Shown piece after piece: positions 34,503 through 44,365 of a stretch of DNA of 64,000 nucleotides (positions within the stretch are counted from its first letter, which is position 1; every line of letters begins with the position of its first letter). The stretch lies in the NCBI RefSeq assembly GCF_049199905.1, contig NZ_JBLZPK010000048.1, positions 62,001-126,000 on the forward strand, read 5' to 3'. The DNA is from Shinella sp032095155. Lineage in GTDB: Bacteria > Pseudomonadota > Alphaproteobacteria > Rhizobiales > Rhizobiaceae. A program made the translations under genes and the position numbers. Below the pieces are notes generated by a model that saw nothing but the letters and a program-made list of their open reading frames with translations, was not told the DNA's origin and did not search any database.

Positions 34503-34751
34503 ATCTTGCTAACCTCAAGTGACAAGAGACGGCCAAGTTCGTCCTTACGCGCAAGGATTTCGTCCGCCGTCTCGCGCAGGATAGCCTGGCGCTCGAGGAT
34601 GCCGAAGCGCCACATGACGGCAATGCCGCTCTGGCCGCGGCAATCGCTGTTTGATGTCCTCGACGGAGGCGCGGGCATACCGGCCGACGACATCGCCCGT
34701 GTTCGACGGGTTGATGTTCCTAACCCCATCCGGGCCGTCCCACTCGCGCAA
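34503..34751 (-). pseudogene. aldehyde dehydrogenase N-terminal remnant (2-oxoglutarate-semialdehyde dehydrogenase-like)
   Basis: On the minus strand GPDGVRNINPSNTGDVVG and YARASVEDIK (about 34740-34660), then in another frame FGILERQAILRETADEILARKDELGRLLS (about 34620-34515), match the start of the aldehyde dehydrogenase family that oxidises 2-oxoglutarate semialdehyde. At least one frameshift is present, the first residues are missing, and the gene ends abruptly at the repeat at 34502, losing the whole catalytic core. It directly follows the FAH-family gene and was the last gene of that operon. Confidence 0.85.
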
Positions 34752-34786
34752 TATTAGGTTCTAGGGCACCGTCATGGCTTGTAGTC

Positions 34787-35923
34787 CTAGAGAAGATTAC
34801 GCGAAGCAAGGTTGCGCATCAGATGCGATGCTCCGTACGTCCAAGGCGCGCATTCGGTCGAAAGCATCACCCGGTTCATCAAGGCGCCAAGCTTGTCGTT
34901 GGAAATAGTCACTACATCACCAATCTTATGCGTGAACCCGTGCCCTGGCGTATCGCGGTCCTGAACTGGCGCGAATAGCGTGCCGAGGAAGAGCGCGAAT
35001 CCATCCGGATACTGATGGTGCCGTCCTTGTGTCTGCGCGACCAGATCGAGTGGGTCGCGACTGATCTCCTTCATCGAACTCCTGCCGCGCAGAATGAAGC
35101 CGTCCTGCCCTGCGACATGAAGGTCGAGCTCGGCGTTGCGCACGTCGTCGATCGAATACGTCCGATCAAAGAGCCGGATAAAGGGGCCGATGGCGCACGA
35201 AGCGTTGTTATCCTTCGCCTTGCCGAGCAGAAGCGCCGAGCGGCCTTCGATGTCGCGCAGGTTGACGTCATTGCCGATCGTGGCACCTTTGACCACACCC
35301 TCGCTGTCGACCGCGAGCACGATCTCCGGCTCGGGATTGTTCCATCTGGAATTCGGATGCAGACCGACGTCCGCGCCCGTGCCCACTGCAGACAAGACCT
35401 GAGACTTCGTGAAGACCTCGGCGTCCGGACCAATGCCGACCTCCAGGTATTGCGACCAGAGGTTCTCCTCGATCAAGGCGGCCTTGACCTCTTGCGCGGC
35501 TTCGGAACCTGCCTTGAAGTCGCGCAGGCTCACACCGATGATCTCTGCCACCTTGTCGCGAATGCTCGCGGCCCGTGCGGGATCACCCGCCGCGCGCTCC
35601 TCGATGACACGCTCGATCATGCTGCGCGCGAACGTGACGCCGCAGGCCTTGATCGCCTGGAGATCGAAGGGCGCAAGCAGGTGAAGGTGCGAAAGGTCGG
35701 GCTGCCGGATGTCGAGAAGGTCTTCGAGCGAACCAACATCACGCCCCGTCGCCGCCTGCAGAAAGGCAGCGGGATCGTCGCGATCGAGAAGATCACGGAC
35801 CGTCGGGGCATCCTTCGACGTCACGTCGAGCACGCGGCCCTCGCGGATGGTCACAAGGATGGGACCTCTCGCCTCGGGCGACCACGCGCGGCCAATGAAA
35901 CAACCTTCTTCATACCAGGCCAT
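34787..35923 (-). CDS. FAH-family enzyme, probable 2-keto-3-deoxy-sugar-acid dehydratase (XylX-like)
   Basis: 378 residues of the fumarylacetoacetate hydrolase superfamily. The C-terminal fold carries the metal site pattern (EVGIGPDAEVFTK; NNPEPEIVLAVD; GNDVNLRDIEGRS; KAKDNNASCAIGPF). Length and N-terminal layout resemble Caulobacter XylX, which dehydrates 2-keto-3-deoxyxylonate to 2-oxoglutarate semialdehyde. An aldehyde dehydrogenase that would take the next step follows, although broken. The start overlaps the RidA gene by 14 bases. A close paralogue lies at 60574-61725. The exact substrate is inferred. Confidence 0.82.
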   Translation of the reverse strand: MAWYEEGCFIGRAWSPEARGPILVTIREGRVLDVTSKDAPTVRDLLDRDDPAAFLQAATGRDVGSLEDLLDIRQPDLSHLHLLAPFDLQAIKACGVTFARSMIERVIEERAAGDPARAASIRDKVAEIIGVSLRDFKAGSEAAQEVKAALIEENLWSQYLEVGIGPDAEVFTKSQVLSAVGTGADVGLHPNSRWNNPEPEIVLAVDSEGVVKGATIGNDVNLRDIEGRSALLLGKAKDNNASCAIGPFIRLFDRTYSIDDVRNAELDLHVAGQDGFILRGRSSMKEISRDPLDLVAQTQGRHHQYPDGFALFLGTLFAPVQDRDTPGHGFTHKIGDVVTISNDKLGALMNRVMLSTECAPWTYGASHLMRNLASRNLL

Positions 35924-36389
35924 TTTCGTCCTCCGGCAGAATGCGCATGATGCCTTCGATTTCGACGGTCATCCCATTTGGAAGGGAACCCATGCCGACG
36001 GCGGACCGTGCATGCTTGCCGCGCTCACCAAGCACGTTCACGAGAAGGTCCGAGCATCCGTTGATTACATCGGCGTGCCGCGCGAAGTCACTCCTTGCCC
36101 GAACCATGCCGAAAATCTTCACGACCTCGATCCGATCCAGACTTCCCGCTGCGTTGCCCGCGGTAGCAAGAAGAGCGAGTCCGACGCCCCGCGCCTGTTC
36201 ATAGGCCTGTTCGACCGTGACATCCTCTCCCACAGTCCCGGTGATCCAGTCGCCGGAGGCCATTCTGGGGCCTTGGCCGGAGAAGTAGAGGACATCACCG
36301 CAGCGGCGGAACGGGATATAGTTGCCGCCGGGGCTGAAGTCCGCTGGGAACTCGAGACCAAGCGCCTTCAGGCGATCAATCGCGCTCAT
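35910..36389 (-). CDS. RidA/YjgF-family protein
   Basis: 159 residues from ATG 36389, which overlaps the preceding GMC gene stop (ATGA); the upstream start at 36467 lies within that gene. The RidA core is visible: GGNYIPFRRCGDVLYFSGQGP, AYEQARGVGLALLATAG, VKIFGMVRARSDFA and VEIEGIMRI. RidA proteins hydrolyse reactive enamine/imine intermediates released by PLP enzymes to keto acids. A PLP deaminase-like gene is found in the same locus (46337-47623), which makes this role plausible. It is longer than classic RidA (about 130 residues), like many catabolic-operon members. Confidence 0.85.
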   Translation of the reverse strand: MSAIDRLKALGLEFPADFSPGGNYIPFRRCGDVLYFSGQGPRMASGDWITGTVGEDVTVEQAYEQARGVGLALLATAGNAAGSLDRIEVVKIFGMVRARSDFARHADVINGCSDLLVNVLGERGKHARSAVGMGSLPNGMTVEIEGIMRILPEDENGLV

Positions 36390-37960
36390 CGCTCGTTTCT
36401 CCGGCGAAGGCCATCGGCGATCTTTTCTCCGATCATGATGACGGAAAGATTGGTGTTCGCCTGGCAATCGAGCGGCATGATAGAAGCGTCCGCAACGTAC
36501 AATCCGCGCACGCCGCGCACCTTGCCGTTCACGTCAACGACGCTTGCCGGATCGCCGTCCGCCCCCATGCAACAGCCGCCGGCCCCGTGCTGCGCATCGG
36601 ATGACTGTTCGAGCAGGAAGTCATCGACAGCATCATCCGTCGCCGCATTCAGCCAGTCCAGCGGCAAATCGGAATTCCCCAGCAGCATCTTTTCGGCGAT
36701 GGCTTTCAGCGGCTGCTGTTTGCCGATCTCGCCCAGATGGCGATAGGCGAAGCGCATGCGTTCAAGGTCGTTGGGATGATCCAGCATATTCTCGTCGATA
36801 ATCGGCTGATCGAGCACATGCGGCGAGGAAAGCCGCACGGAACCCCGGCTTTTCGCTTCCATCAGGATCAGGTTGATCATGGACTCGCCGAACTGCGCGC
36901 GGTCGGATTCGACGCCGACACCGCCGTGATTCATGGCGTTGAAAAGGATATCCTGCGGCGTGCCGCCGGGAACCCCGGAGCTCATCTTGACGCAGCAATT
37001 CGTGTGGCGTGCATTGACGTCCACCGCCTTGAACTCCGGCTTCAGCTTTACCTCGATGCGGCAATAGGGGTGATCGAAAAAGCCCTCTCCGACCGGCAGA
37101 TCGGCACGGACATCGATCTCGTGCCGGGCGAGCAGAGCCGCCGGGCCTATGCCCGACCGCTGGAGGATGGCGGGACTGTGAATGGCGCCTGCCGAAAGGA
37201 CGATGAGCGGCGCCGAAAATTCAAGCCGTTCGTCGCCGACGACCGCCACCACGCCCGTCGCCGCCGCGCCATCGAACAGCACCGTGTCGACCAGCGCTTC
37301 GCCGATGATGGTAAGATTGGGCCTGCCCCGCGCAGGTTCGAGATAGCCGTCGCTGACGGCGACACGTTTGCCGTCACGGCTGTTGATCGCAAAGGTGCAG
37401 ACACCCTCGGCATCAGGGGCATTGAGGTCATCACACCAGGGATGACCAAGCGCCATCGCGCTGTCACGCATCGCCTTGTCCACATTACCCCAGCTCTGGA
37501 ATGGAGCCCGGAAGATCGGGATCGGGCCATCATGACCATGAAAGTCGGCTTCGATAGGATCGTCTTCCAGCTTCATGAAATAGGGCAGCACGTCTCGGCC
37601 GGACCAGCCTTGGCACCCAATGTCCGCCCAGCGATCAAAAGCGTGGAGCGGACCACGAATGGCGATCTGCGCGTTCACTGCCGAAGAGCCTCCGAGCCCC
37701 TTGCCACGCCAGTAGATGCGATGATCCTGCTTCTTGGTGCGTCGTGCCATCAGGTCGGTATACATATACCGGTCCTGAAAATGCTTCGGCAGGATCAGGT
37801 TGAAGGGATTGGCGCTCTGCATCTCCAAGGGCTGCTCTGCGGTGCGATAGTTCGGCCCCGCTTCCAGCAGCAGGACCCGGCGGTCCGGATCCTCGCTGAG
37901 GCGAGCGGCGACGACGGCACCGGCCGACCCGGCGCCAACGACGATGACGTCATAATGCAT
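36386..37960 (-). CDS. GMC-family FAD-dependent oxidoreductase
   Basis: 524 residues. The N-terminal Rossmann motif DVIVVGAGSAGAVVAARLSE binds FAD; the GMC signatures (GGSSAVNAQIAIRG near 93-106, and LSAGAIHSPAILQRSGIG near 255-272) and the C-terminal active-site histidine region (GAGGCCMG; DASIMP; NTNLSVIMIGEKIAD) are present. GMC enzymes oxidise alcohols or sugars to aldehydes, lactones or ketones. The gene is followed by RidA with a four-base overlap and preceded by an SDR gene. The likely role is the first oxidation of the imported compound; the substrate is unknown. Confidence 0.92.
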   Translation of the reverse strand: MHYDVIVVGAGSAGAVVAARLSEDPDRRVLLLEAGPNYRTAEQPLEMQSANPFNLILPKHFQDRYMYTDLMARRTKKQDHRIYWRGKGLGGSSAVNAQIAIRGPLHAFDRWADIGCQGWSGRDVLPYFMKLEDDPIEADFHGHDGPIPIFRAPFQSWGNVDKAMRDSAMALGHPWCDDLNAPDAEGVCTFAINSRDGKRVAVSDGYLEPARGRPNLTIIGEALVDTVLFDGAAATGVVAVVGDERLEFSAPLIVLSAGAIHSPAILQRSGIGPAALLARHEIDVRADLPVGEGFFDHPYCRIEVKLKPEFKAVDVNARHTNCCVKMSSGVPGGTPQDILFNAMNHGGVGVESDRAQFGESMINLILMEAKSRGSVRLSSPHVLDQPIIDENMLDHPNDLERMRFAYRHLGEIGKQQPLKAIAEKMLLGNSDLPLDWLNAATDDAVDDFLLEQSSDAQHGAGGCCMGADGDPASVVDVNGKVRGVRGLYVADASIMPLDCQANTNLSVIMIGEKIADGLRRRNER

Positions 37961-38018
37961 AGTGACTTCCTCTGGGTATGACCGCCTCTATTCCTCTTTT
38001 CGGCGGTGCGTTTTCGGA

Positions 38019-38768
38019 TCAGCTTAAAATTTGCGCGAACATCCCGCCGTCCACGACGATGTCGGTTCCGGTTATGAAACGGCTCTCCTTCGTCGCCAGG
38101 AAAAGAATCGCGGCAGCGACGTCCTGTGGCTGGCCCGGGCCGCCCGCGGGCAAGACCCGAGAGAAAAGAGCCTTCGTCGCCTCGCTTTCGAAATTTCCCG
38201 CCGTCGCGGGTGTGGTGATCGGCCCGGGCGCGACCATGTTCACCGTGATCCCGAACCGCGCGAGATCGACCGCCGCCGCGCGTGTCAGAAGACGAACGCC
38301 GCCTTTGCTAACGGCATAGGGCGCCGCTTCACGTTCCGCGGCGAAGGAATTGACGGAGCCGACGAGAATGATGCGCCCTTCGATGCCACCCGCAATCATG
38401 CGATTGGCCGCCGCGCGAGACACCAGGAAGGAGCCCGTGAGGTTGGTGTCGATGTACTTTCGCCAGGTCGCAAGCGAGACCTCATGAAACGGCGCACTCG
38501 CGCCGAGCGTGGCCGCCCCATGGACGACGACATCGACAGCGCCCCAGCGATTCACGATACCGTCGAATGCCGCCTCGACCTCACCTTCCTGCGAAACGTC
38601 GCAGACGACATCGACAGGCGCGTCGACTGCCTTCTGCCGCGCCGATTTAAATGCGCGGTCGAGCACGGCCACGCGCGCACCTTCGGCCAGAAAAGCATCA
38701 ACGGTCGCGGCACCGATACCGCTTGCACCGCCAGTCACGACCACAACCTTGCCGTCGAACCTCTTCAT
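38019..38768 (-). CDS. SDR-family oxidoreductase
   Basis: 249 residues of classic short-chain dehydrogenase: TGGASGIG cofactor motif (about 12-19), catalytic serine in ILVGSVNS, YAVSKGG (Y-x3-K) and PGPITTPATAG. The C-terminus (ITGTDIVVDGGMFA) is typical of tetrameric SDRs. It probably interconverts an alcohol and a ketone with NAD(P)H. It lies 15 bp after the MBL-fold gene and 58 bp before the GMC gene in the same operon. Confidence 0.92.
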   Translation of the reverse strand: MKRFDGKVVVVTGGASGIGAATVDAFLAEGARVAVLDRAFKSARQKAVDAPVDVVCDVSQEGEVEAAFDGIVNRWGAVDVVVHGAATLGASAPFHEVSLATWRKYIDTNLTGSFLVSRAAANRMIAGGIEGRIILVGSVNSFAAEREAAPYAVSKGGVRLLTRAAAVDLARFGITVNMVAPGPITTPATAGNFESEATKALFSRVLPAGGPGQPQDVAAAILFLATKESRFITGTDIVVDGGMFAQILS

Positions 38769-38783
38769 CTCAGCGTCTCCGGG

Positions 38784-39533
38784 CTACAAATTCACAAGCT
38801 GCAAAGGCGCAGGCGGGCTCATCGCCTCGATCCGGGCAAGCGCCGCGTATACATGGCGCTTTCCAGCCGAAACCGTGAACATTCCATGGCCGGGAAGCAG
38901 GCTGCTGAACGCCTGCGCGGCGATTGTCTTCATGCTTTCGCAGGATTGGGCAACGTCGAAATCGTGGGTCGCCTGGTAGATGATGCGACCCGAGTGAAAC
39001 AGCGCGTCGCCCGAAACCAGAAATCCGGTATCGGCCAATCTGACCAGATAGGACATGTGATCGGCGCTGTGGCCCGGTGTCGGCAGGGCCGTGACACGCA
39101 GCCTGCCGATTTCGAACGGCGAGCCGGGATCGATGATCCCGTCCGGAACCGGAGCCGTGTAACGGTAATCCGCAGGATACACCCCGGCGTTTCGCGCGGC
39201 ATCCAGGCTGATGCCGGCCTCGCCCATAGCAAACACATCCGCCGTCCTGGCACCGCAGACGATGTGGGCCTTACCCGCCGCACCTATCGCTGCCGCCCCG
39301 CCGGAATGATCCGCGTGCGCGTGTGTCAGAAAGACATGCGTGATGTCGTCGAACGACAATCCGTCGCCTTCAATGACCGCGTGTATCCGGTCAACGTCGC
39401 GGCCAGCGCCCGTGTCGAACAACACGAGACCTGCACCGGAATCGAAAAGGTAGCAGTTGCAGTCCAGATCCTCGCTCAAGGCGCAGCCCTGTATTCCGGA
39501 TGCGACGAGATAGACGTGTTCGGCTATTCGCAT
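38784..39533 (-). CDS. MBL-fold metallo-hydrolase
   Basis: 249 residues with the metallo-beta-lactamase metal site: THAHADHSGG (about 70-79), a second histidine in PTPGHSADH, an aspartate in VSGDALFH and a last histidine in LLPGHG. The fold hydrolyses lactones, thioesters or similar. In this operon with sugar-type oxidoreductases, opening a lactone is the most natural job, but glyoxalase II-like activity cannot be excluded. It starts 18 bp after the M20 deacetylase gene. Confidence 0.9.
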   Translation of the reverse strand: MRIAEHVYLVASGIQGCALSEDLDCNCYLFDSGAGLVLFDTGAGRDVDRIHAVIEGDGLSFDDITHVFLTHAHADHSGGAAAIGAAGKAHIVCGARTADVFAMGEAGISLDAARNAGVYPADYRYTAPVPDGIIDPGSPFEIGRLRVTALPTPGHSADHMSYLVRLADTGFLVSGDALFHSGRIIYQATHDFDVAQSCESMKTIAAQAFSSLLPGHGMFTVSAGKRHVYAALARIEAMSPPAPLQLVNL

Positions 39534-39551
39534 TTTACGGGCTCCCGACCG

Positions 39552-40763
39552 CTATTGACTGGGCTCGGTTACATATTGTGCGAGGCGGCGCATGAAGCTG
39601 AGGCATTGCTCCAGCTGGTCCACCGCGATCCACTCGTCAGCGGCGTGCGCCTGCTGGATATCGCCCGGGCCACAGACGACGGTGTTGAACCCGGCCTCCT
39701 GATAGATGCCCGCTTCCGTGCCATAGGATACGGCGGACGAGCCGTTCCGGTCCGCAAAATTCATCGCAAGCGAGACGGCATTGGATGCCGGCAGCCCGAC
39801 CAGTGGCGGTGTATCATAGGCGACGTTCGTCGTGATCGATGGAACCAGCCCTCCCGCATCAGCGTATCGCTTCATCTTTTCAGCAACATGCCGGTCGAAG
39901 GCGCGCCGTATATCCGCAAGTTGCTGCGGGAGGATCGGCCTGATTTCCCAGTCGAACGCGCAGCTTGCCGCGACGATATTCCGAACCTGTCCTCCCCTGA
40001 TCGCACCGACATTGATGGACGGATAGGGATAGGAAAAAGCGGCGTCGGCGGCGTCTTGCGTCAGCCGTTCGCCGATTAAGGCAAGTTCACTCACAAGCTC
40101 GCTGGCGATCTTGATGGCGCTCTGCCCAAGATGAACCTGCGACGAATGGGCGGGCGTGCCGAGGATCTCCGTCGTGAAGCCGACCGATCCCTTGTGACGA
40201 TCGACGACGGCCATGGATGTCGGTTCGCCAACGATGATGGCTGCCGGCCGGATGTTGGTTCTCTGCAGGAAATCGACAAGCTCCCGCGCTCCATGGCATC
40301 CGACCTCCTCATCGAACGTGACGGCGATGTGCACCGGGCGGCGCAATTTTTCTTGCTGGAAAAGCGCGCTGGCAGCCATAGCGCAAGCGAGGAAGCCTTT
40401 CATGTCGGTCGTTCCGCGGCCATAGACACGCTTGGTGTCGCGGGTCAGCGAAAACGGCGGCCTCGTCCAGTTCTGCCCCGTCACCGGCACGACGTCGACA
40501 TGTCCCGAAAGCACGAGGCCATCGCTGTCGCCATCACCGAACGTCGCCCAGAGATTTTCCTTCGGCTGATGTGGACTACGCAGGCGTTCGACACGTGCAC
40601 CGCTTTCGGAAAGGAAAGCGCTGATAAACTCAATGACCTCACCGTTCGGTTCAGAGCTGACCGACGGAAAGGACACCAGCTTTGCGAGAATATCGATCGC
40701 GACGTCGAGGAGCGGCTCCTTTCCGTGAAGTTCATGATTGCGTATGGGGGGTGTCGCGCTCAA
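39552..40763 (-). CDS. M20-family amidohydrolase, acetylornithine deacetylase (ArgE)-like
   Basis: 403 residues. The M20 metallopeptidase residues are present: LSGHVDVVP (metal histidine and general-base region), GRGTTDMKG (bridging aspartate), VTFDEEVGCHG (catalytic EE) and VGEPT. The closest match is acetylornithine deacetylase, which removes N-acetyl groups. Inside a catabolic operon with its own importer it more likely deacylates an imported N-acylated compound than serves arginine synthesis. The start overlaps the permease gene by four bases (ATGA). Confidence 0.88.
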   Translation of the reverse strand: MSATPPIRNHELHGKEPLLDVAIDILAKLVSFPSVSSEPNGEVIEFISAFLSESGARVERLRSPHQPKENLWATFGDGDSDGLVLSGHVDVVPVTGQNWTRPPFSLTRDTKRVYGRGTTDMKGFLACAMAASALFQQEKLRRPVHIAVTFDEEVGCHGARELVDFLQRTNIRPAAIIVGEPTSMAVVDRHKGSVGFTTEILGTPAHSSQVHLGQSAIKIASELVSELALIGERLTQDAADAAFSYPYPSINVGAIRGGQVRNIVAASCAFDWEIRPILPQQLADIRRAFDRHVAEKMKRYADAGGLVPSITTNVAYDTPPLVGLPASNAVSLAMNFADRNGSSAVSYGTEAGIYQEAGFNTVVCGPGDIQQAHAADEWIAVDQLEQCLSFMRRLAQYVTEPSQ

Positions 40764-41725
40764 TTTGCATGTTCCTTAAATATCTTGCGACGAACGGACA
40801 GCATGCCGGCGTCGCAGAGAAGCGCCGCGATGACGAGCGTTCCCTTCATCAAGTCCAGGCTGGACGGGTCGATGCCGACCACGCGCAGGGCATTCGAAAA
40901 CAGTCCGACGATCAGCGTCCCCATGACGACCCCCATGACGGCGCCGCGGCCTCCGAAGATGCTCGTGCCTCCCAGAACGCAGGCGGCGATGGCATCGAGA
41001 AGAAGGGATTGCCCGCCAAGGTTCGGCGTCACGATCGGCGTCCTTGCGATGAGCGTGACGACCGACATGAACGTGAAGCCGGCTGCGACCACATAGGTGA
41101 GGAGGTAGATCCGGCCGGTCGGGACGTTTGCGAGCGCAGCGGCGGCAGGGTCCGATCCAGTCGCATAGACGCGAAGGCCGAACCGCGTGTGATGCATCAG
41201 CACATAGGCGACCAGAACGACGAAGGCCGCGAAGATCAGGAGCACCGGAACATTCCCGAAACGGGTAATGCCGAGGAATTTCAAGGTCGGATCGCTGAGA
41301 ACATAGACCCCGCGCTTGGCCATCAGCAGGCTGAGCCCCTGAATGCAGGACATCGTCGCAAGGGTCGAAACAAAGGCGGGAATGTGCAACATGCTGACAA
41401 GAGCGCCGTTCACGAACCCGATAGCCAAAACGGAGAGAAGGCCGCCGCCGAGGGCAACAGGCAGATCGACACCGGCCGTGAGCAGGCTGGCGACGACGAT
41501 GCTTCCGAGCGTGACGGCGACGCCTGCCGAAAGGTCGATCCCGGCGGTCACCAGCACGATGAAGGCGCCAAGAGCCAGCATGAGAACCGGCACGCTCTGT
41601 GCCAGCACGTTGATCAGATTTTCGGAGGCAAGAATGCGCGGGTCGATCAGACCGCACACCAGAACGGTCACGAGCAGAAGAGCGAGCGGCCCGATATTGG
41701 TGAGAAGCTTGCTGGACATGTTCAT
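40760..41725 (-). CDS. sugar-type ABC transporter permease (RbsC-like)
   Basis: A 321-residue integral membrane permease of the ribose/galactose class (BPD_transp_2). About eight to ten hydrophobic segments are visible, with the family signature around LVTAGIDLSAGVAVTLGSIV and IAACVLGGTSIFGGRGAV. It is the second membrane component of the importer; the first is fused to the ATPase encoded upstream. Its start overlaps the fusion gene's stop by four bases. Confidence 0.93.
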   Translation of the reverse strand: MNMSSKLLTNIGPLALLLVTVLVCGLIDPRILASENLINVLAQSVPVLMLALGAFIVLVTAGIDLSAGVAVTLGSIVVASLLTAGVDLPVALGGGLLSVLAIGFVNGALVSMLHIPAFVSTLATMSCIQGLSLLMAKRGVYVLSDPTLKFLGITRFGNVPVLLIFAAFVVLVAYVLMHHTRFGLRVYATGSDPAAAALANVPTGRIYLLTYVVAAGFTFMSVVTLIARTPIVTPNLGGQSLLLDAIAACVLGGTSIFGGRGAVMGVVMGTLIVGLFSNALRVVGIDPSSLDLMKGTLVIAALLCDAGMLSVRRKIFKEHAN

Positions 41726-44350
41726 ATCTGAGCCTCCTCTCTGACGGGAGCAGTTGAGCCAAAGGCGAGTTCCATGACGGCTTCTTCACTTGAGCCCCGG
41801 GGCAGTTCGCCCACGCTTACGCCGTTGCGAATGACCACGATGCGATCAGACACGCCAAGCAGTTCGGGAAGCTCGCTGGAGACCAGCAGGATCGCGGCGC
41901 CCCTGGCTTTCAGATCACCGATGACCTTGTGGATTTCGGACTTTGCGCCGACATCGACACCGCTGGTCGGCTCGTCCAGCAGGACGATCGTTGGATTGAC
42001 GGCCAGCCATTTCCCGATAACGACTTTCTGCTGGTTGCCACCGGAGAGGTTCGCGACGGCCTTGCCTGGGGTCGGCGGCCGGATGTCCAGCTGCCGGATC
42101 AGCGTCTGCGCCACCTCATGCACGCCGCGCCTTGAAACAACGCCGAGCCGCTTCTGACGCTGCATCCAGAGGAGACCGAGATTGTCTGCGATGCTGAGGC
42201 ATCCCACGATCCCTTCGACATGACGGTCCTCCGGGATAAAGGCGACGCCGCGTTCCGCGGACATGCGCTGATGACCGGGCGCCAGGGGCTCGCCGCCAAG
42301 CAATATCTCGCCGGAGACGTGACGGTCCATACCCGCGATGCAGCGCAGGATATCCGAGCGGCCGCTTCCCATCAGCCCCGCAAGGCCGACGACTTCACCC
42401 CGCCTTACGGTCAAGGACACGTCCTTCGCCAGACCGCCCGCCATGGCGCGAAGCTGGATCATGTCCGCACCGAGTTCGGCTGAGCTCCATGGAAAGACAT
42501 TTTCCAGATCGCGGCCCACCATCATGTGGACCAGCTGGCGCTCCGATATTTCAGAAAGTGCAACATCGCCGACAAGATGACCGTCGCGAAGTACGATCGC
42601 GCGGGATGCGAGCGTCTTCACCTCCTCCATCTTGTGGGAGATGTACAGAACAGCGCACCCCTTCGCGCGCAGCTTGGCGATGATCGCATAGAGCTGATCA
42701 CGTTCGCGGTTGCTGAGCGCACTCGTCGGCTCATCCATCACAACCAGCCAGGCGGATGCCATCAGCGCCTTTGCGACTTCGAGCATCTGCCGCTGGCCGA
42801 CGGTCAGGCTGCGCACCGGCGCATCCACGTCACAATCGAGGCCCACTTCGCCCAGCACCTGTTCTGCCCTGCGCCGCATCACCGATCTGCGAAGCCAGAA
42901 GCCGGAAACGGGCTCCCGCCCCAGCGAGAGACTTTCGGCGACGGTGAGATCCGGTACGAGACTGAAATGCTGATGAATGACGGCAATGTCCTTGAGCGCA
43001 TCGCTTTCACCTTCATCCCTGCCGATAAATGCAATGACCCCGCTATCCGTCTTGTGCACGCCGCACAGGCATTTGATGAGCGTCGATTTGCCGGCACCGT
43101 TTTCGCCCATCAACGCGACGACTTCGCCGCTTTCGAGCGTGAAGGATATATTGTGCAACACCTTTACGCTGCCGAACGATTTGGAAACGCCCGAAACGTC
43201 AAGTCGGCGGTCGCTCGCTGTGGCAGCGCCTGTCCGCGCAGCGGACGCTGCCTTGACCTTGGCTAGAAGCTGTCGCTTCCAGGCAAGGTCGCCACGGGCC
43301 AACACGGCGCCCAGGATCATAAGGCCGGAAACCATATAGATGATCTGCTGGGAAACCTGAAGGAAGGACAGCCCCGCGTTTATCGTGCCGATTGCGATCG
43401 CACCGAGCATCGTGCCGGTCACGGAACCCTTTCCGCCGGCGAGACTCGCACCGCCAACGACGGCAGCGGTGATGGCGGCGAATTCCAGACCAGTTCCAGC
43501 GAGCGGTTGGGCCGAACCGAGCCGACCAATACCGATTACGGCCGCCAGACCGGCAGAGACTCCGCACAGGACATAGGTTGCGGTCTGCGTCCTGCGAACG
43601 TTGATGAGGGACGCCCGCGCGGCAGGCGCGTTTCCGCCAACAGCATAGATGGATCGCCCAAGCACCGTCCTGTTCAGGAGGAAGCTCCAGCCTGTACATA
43701 GCAAAATCGCGACAAGGAAACCGGCCGGAATGCCGAGCACTGTCGCCTGGCCGGCCCAGAGCATGGCTTCATTCGTCACCAGGATGCTGGAAGCCTTGGA
43801 AACGCTGAGTGCAGCGCCTTTCGCAAGCGCCATCGTTCCGAGACTTGCGATGAACGGACTGATACCGATGACAGAAATCAGGACGGAATTGATTGCGCCG
43901 AAAAGTGCACCGGCAAGGCAGGCGGCAAGAATGCCAAGCAGACCCGAGCCTGTCGCCTCCACCGTCATGGCGGCGACAATGCCTGCCGAAGCCATGATGC
44001 CGCCCACCGAAATGTCGATGCCACGCGCGATGATGACGGCGGTCATGCCGAACGCGACGATTGCCACGATTGCACTTTGCTGGCCGATGTTGAGAAGGTT
44101 TGCCACCGACAGGAAGGCCGGATGCGCAAGGGCGAACCCGGCGATGGCGAGGCCGATCNNNNNNNNNNNNNNNNNNNNNNNNNNNNNNNNNNNNNNNNNN
44201 NNNNNNNNNNNNNNNNNNNNNNNNNNNNNNNNNNNNNNNNNNNNNNNNNNNNNNNNNNNNNNNNNNNNNNNNNNNNNNCATCTCGGTGAAGATCGACAGT
44301 CGTTCAACCTTCACCGGGCCAAATTCGCGCTTTTCTTGCACCTTGGTCAC
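41722..44350 (-). CDS. fused ABC permease-ATPase of sugar type (RbsC-RbsA fusion), interrupted by assembly gap
   Basis: The N-terminal ~320 residues are an RbsC-like permease (FGMTAVIIARGIDISVGGIMA; FAAITAAVVGGASLAGGKGS). A linker of about 30 residues joins it to a complete two-cassette RbsA-type ATPase: Walker A GENGAGKST, signature LTVGQRQMLEVAKAL, Walker B VVMDEPTSAL; second cassette GLMGSGRSD, LSGGNQQKVVIGKWL, VLLDEPTSGVD. I take GTG 44350 (GGGGACG upstream, 15 bases after the binding-protein stop) as the start. The 120 N at 44159-44278 hide about 40 residues of the first membrane segment. The frames on the two sides of the gap disagree, so the true gap length is not 120. Confidence 0.85.
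44159..44278. other. assembly gap (120 N)
   Basis: A run of 120 N. Reading frames before and after differ by one, so the length is a placeholder or there is an error beside the gap. Confidence 0.99.
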
Positions 44351-44365
44351 GTTTTCGTCCCCGCG

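Noticed and set aside
36737..37981. 414-codon plus-strand open frame
   Set aside because: Antisense to the GMC oxidoreductase; shadow of codon bias.
38031..40079. 682-codon plus-strand open frame
   Set aside because: It lies antisense to the SDR, MBL-fold and M20 genes, all of which have clear family motifs. It is arginine-rich, without domain or ribosome-binding site; a GC-rich shadow.
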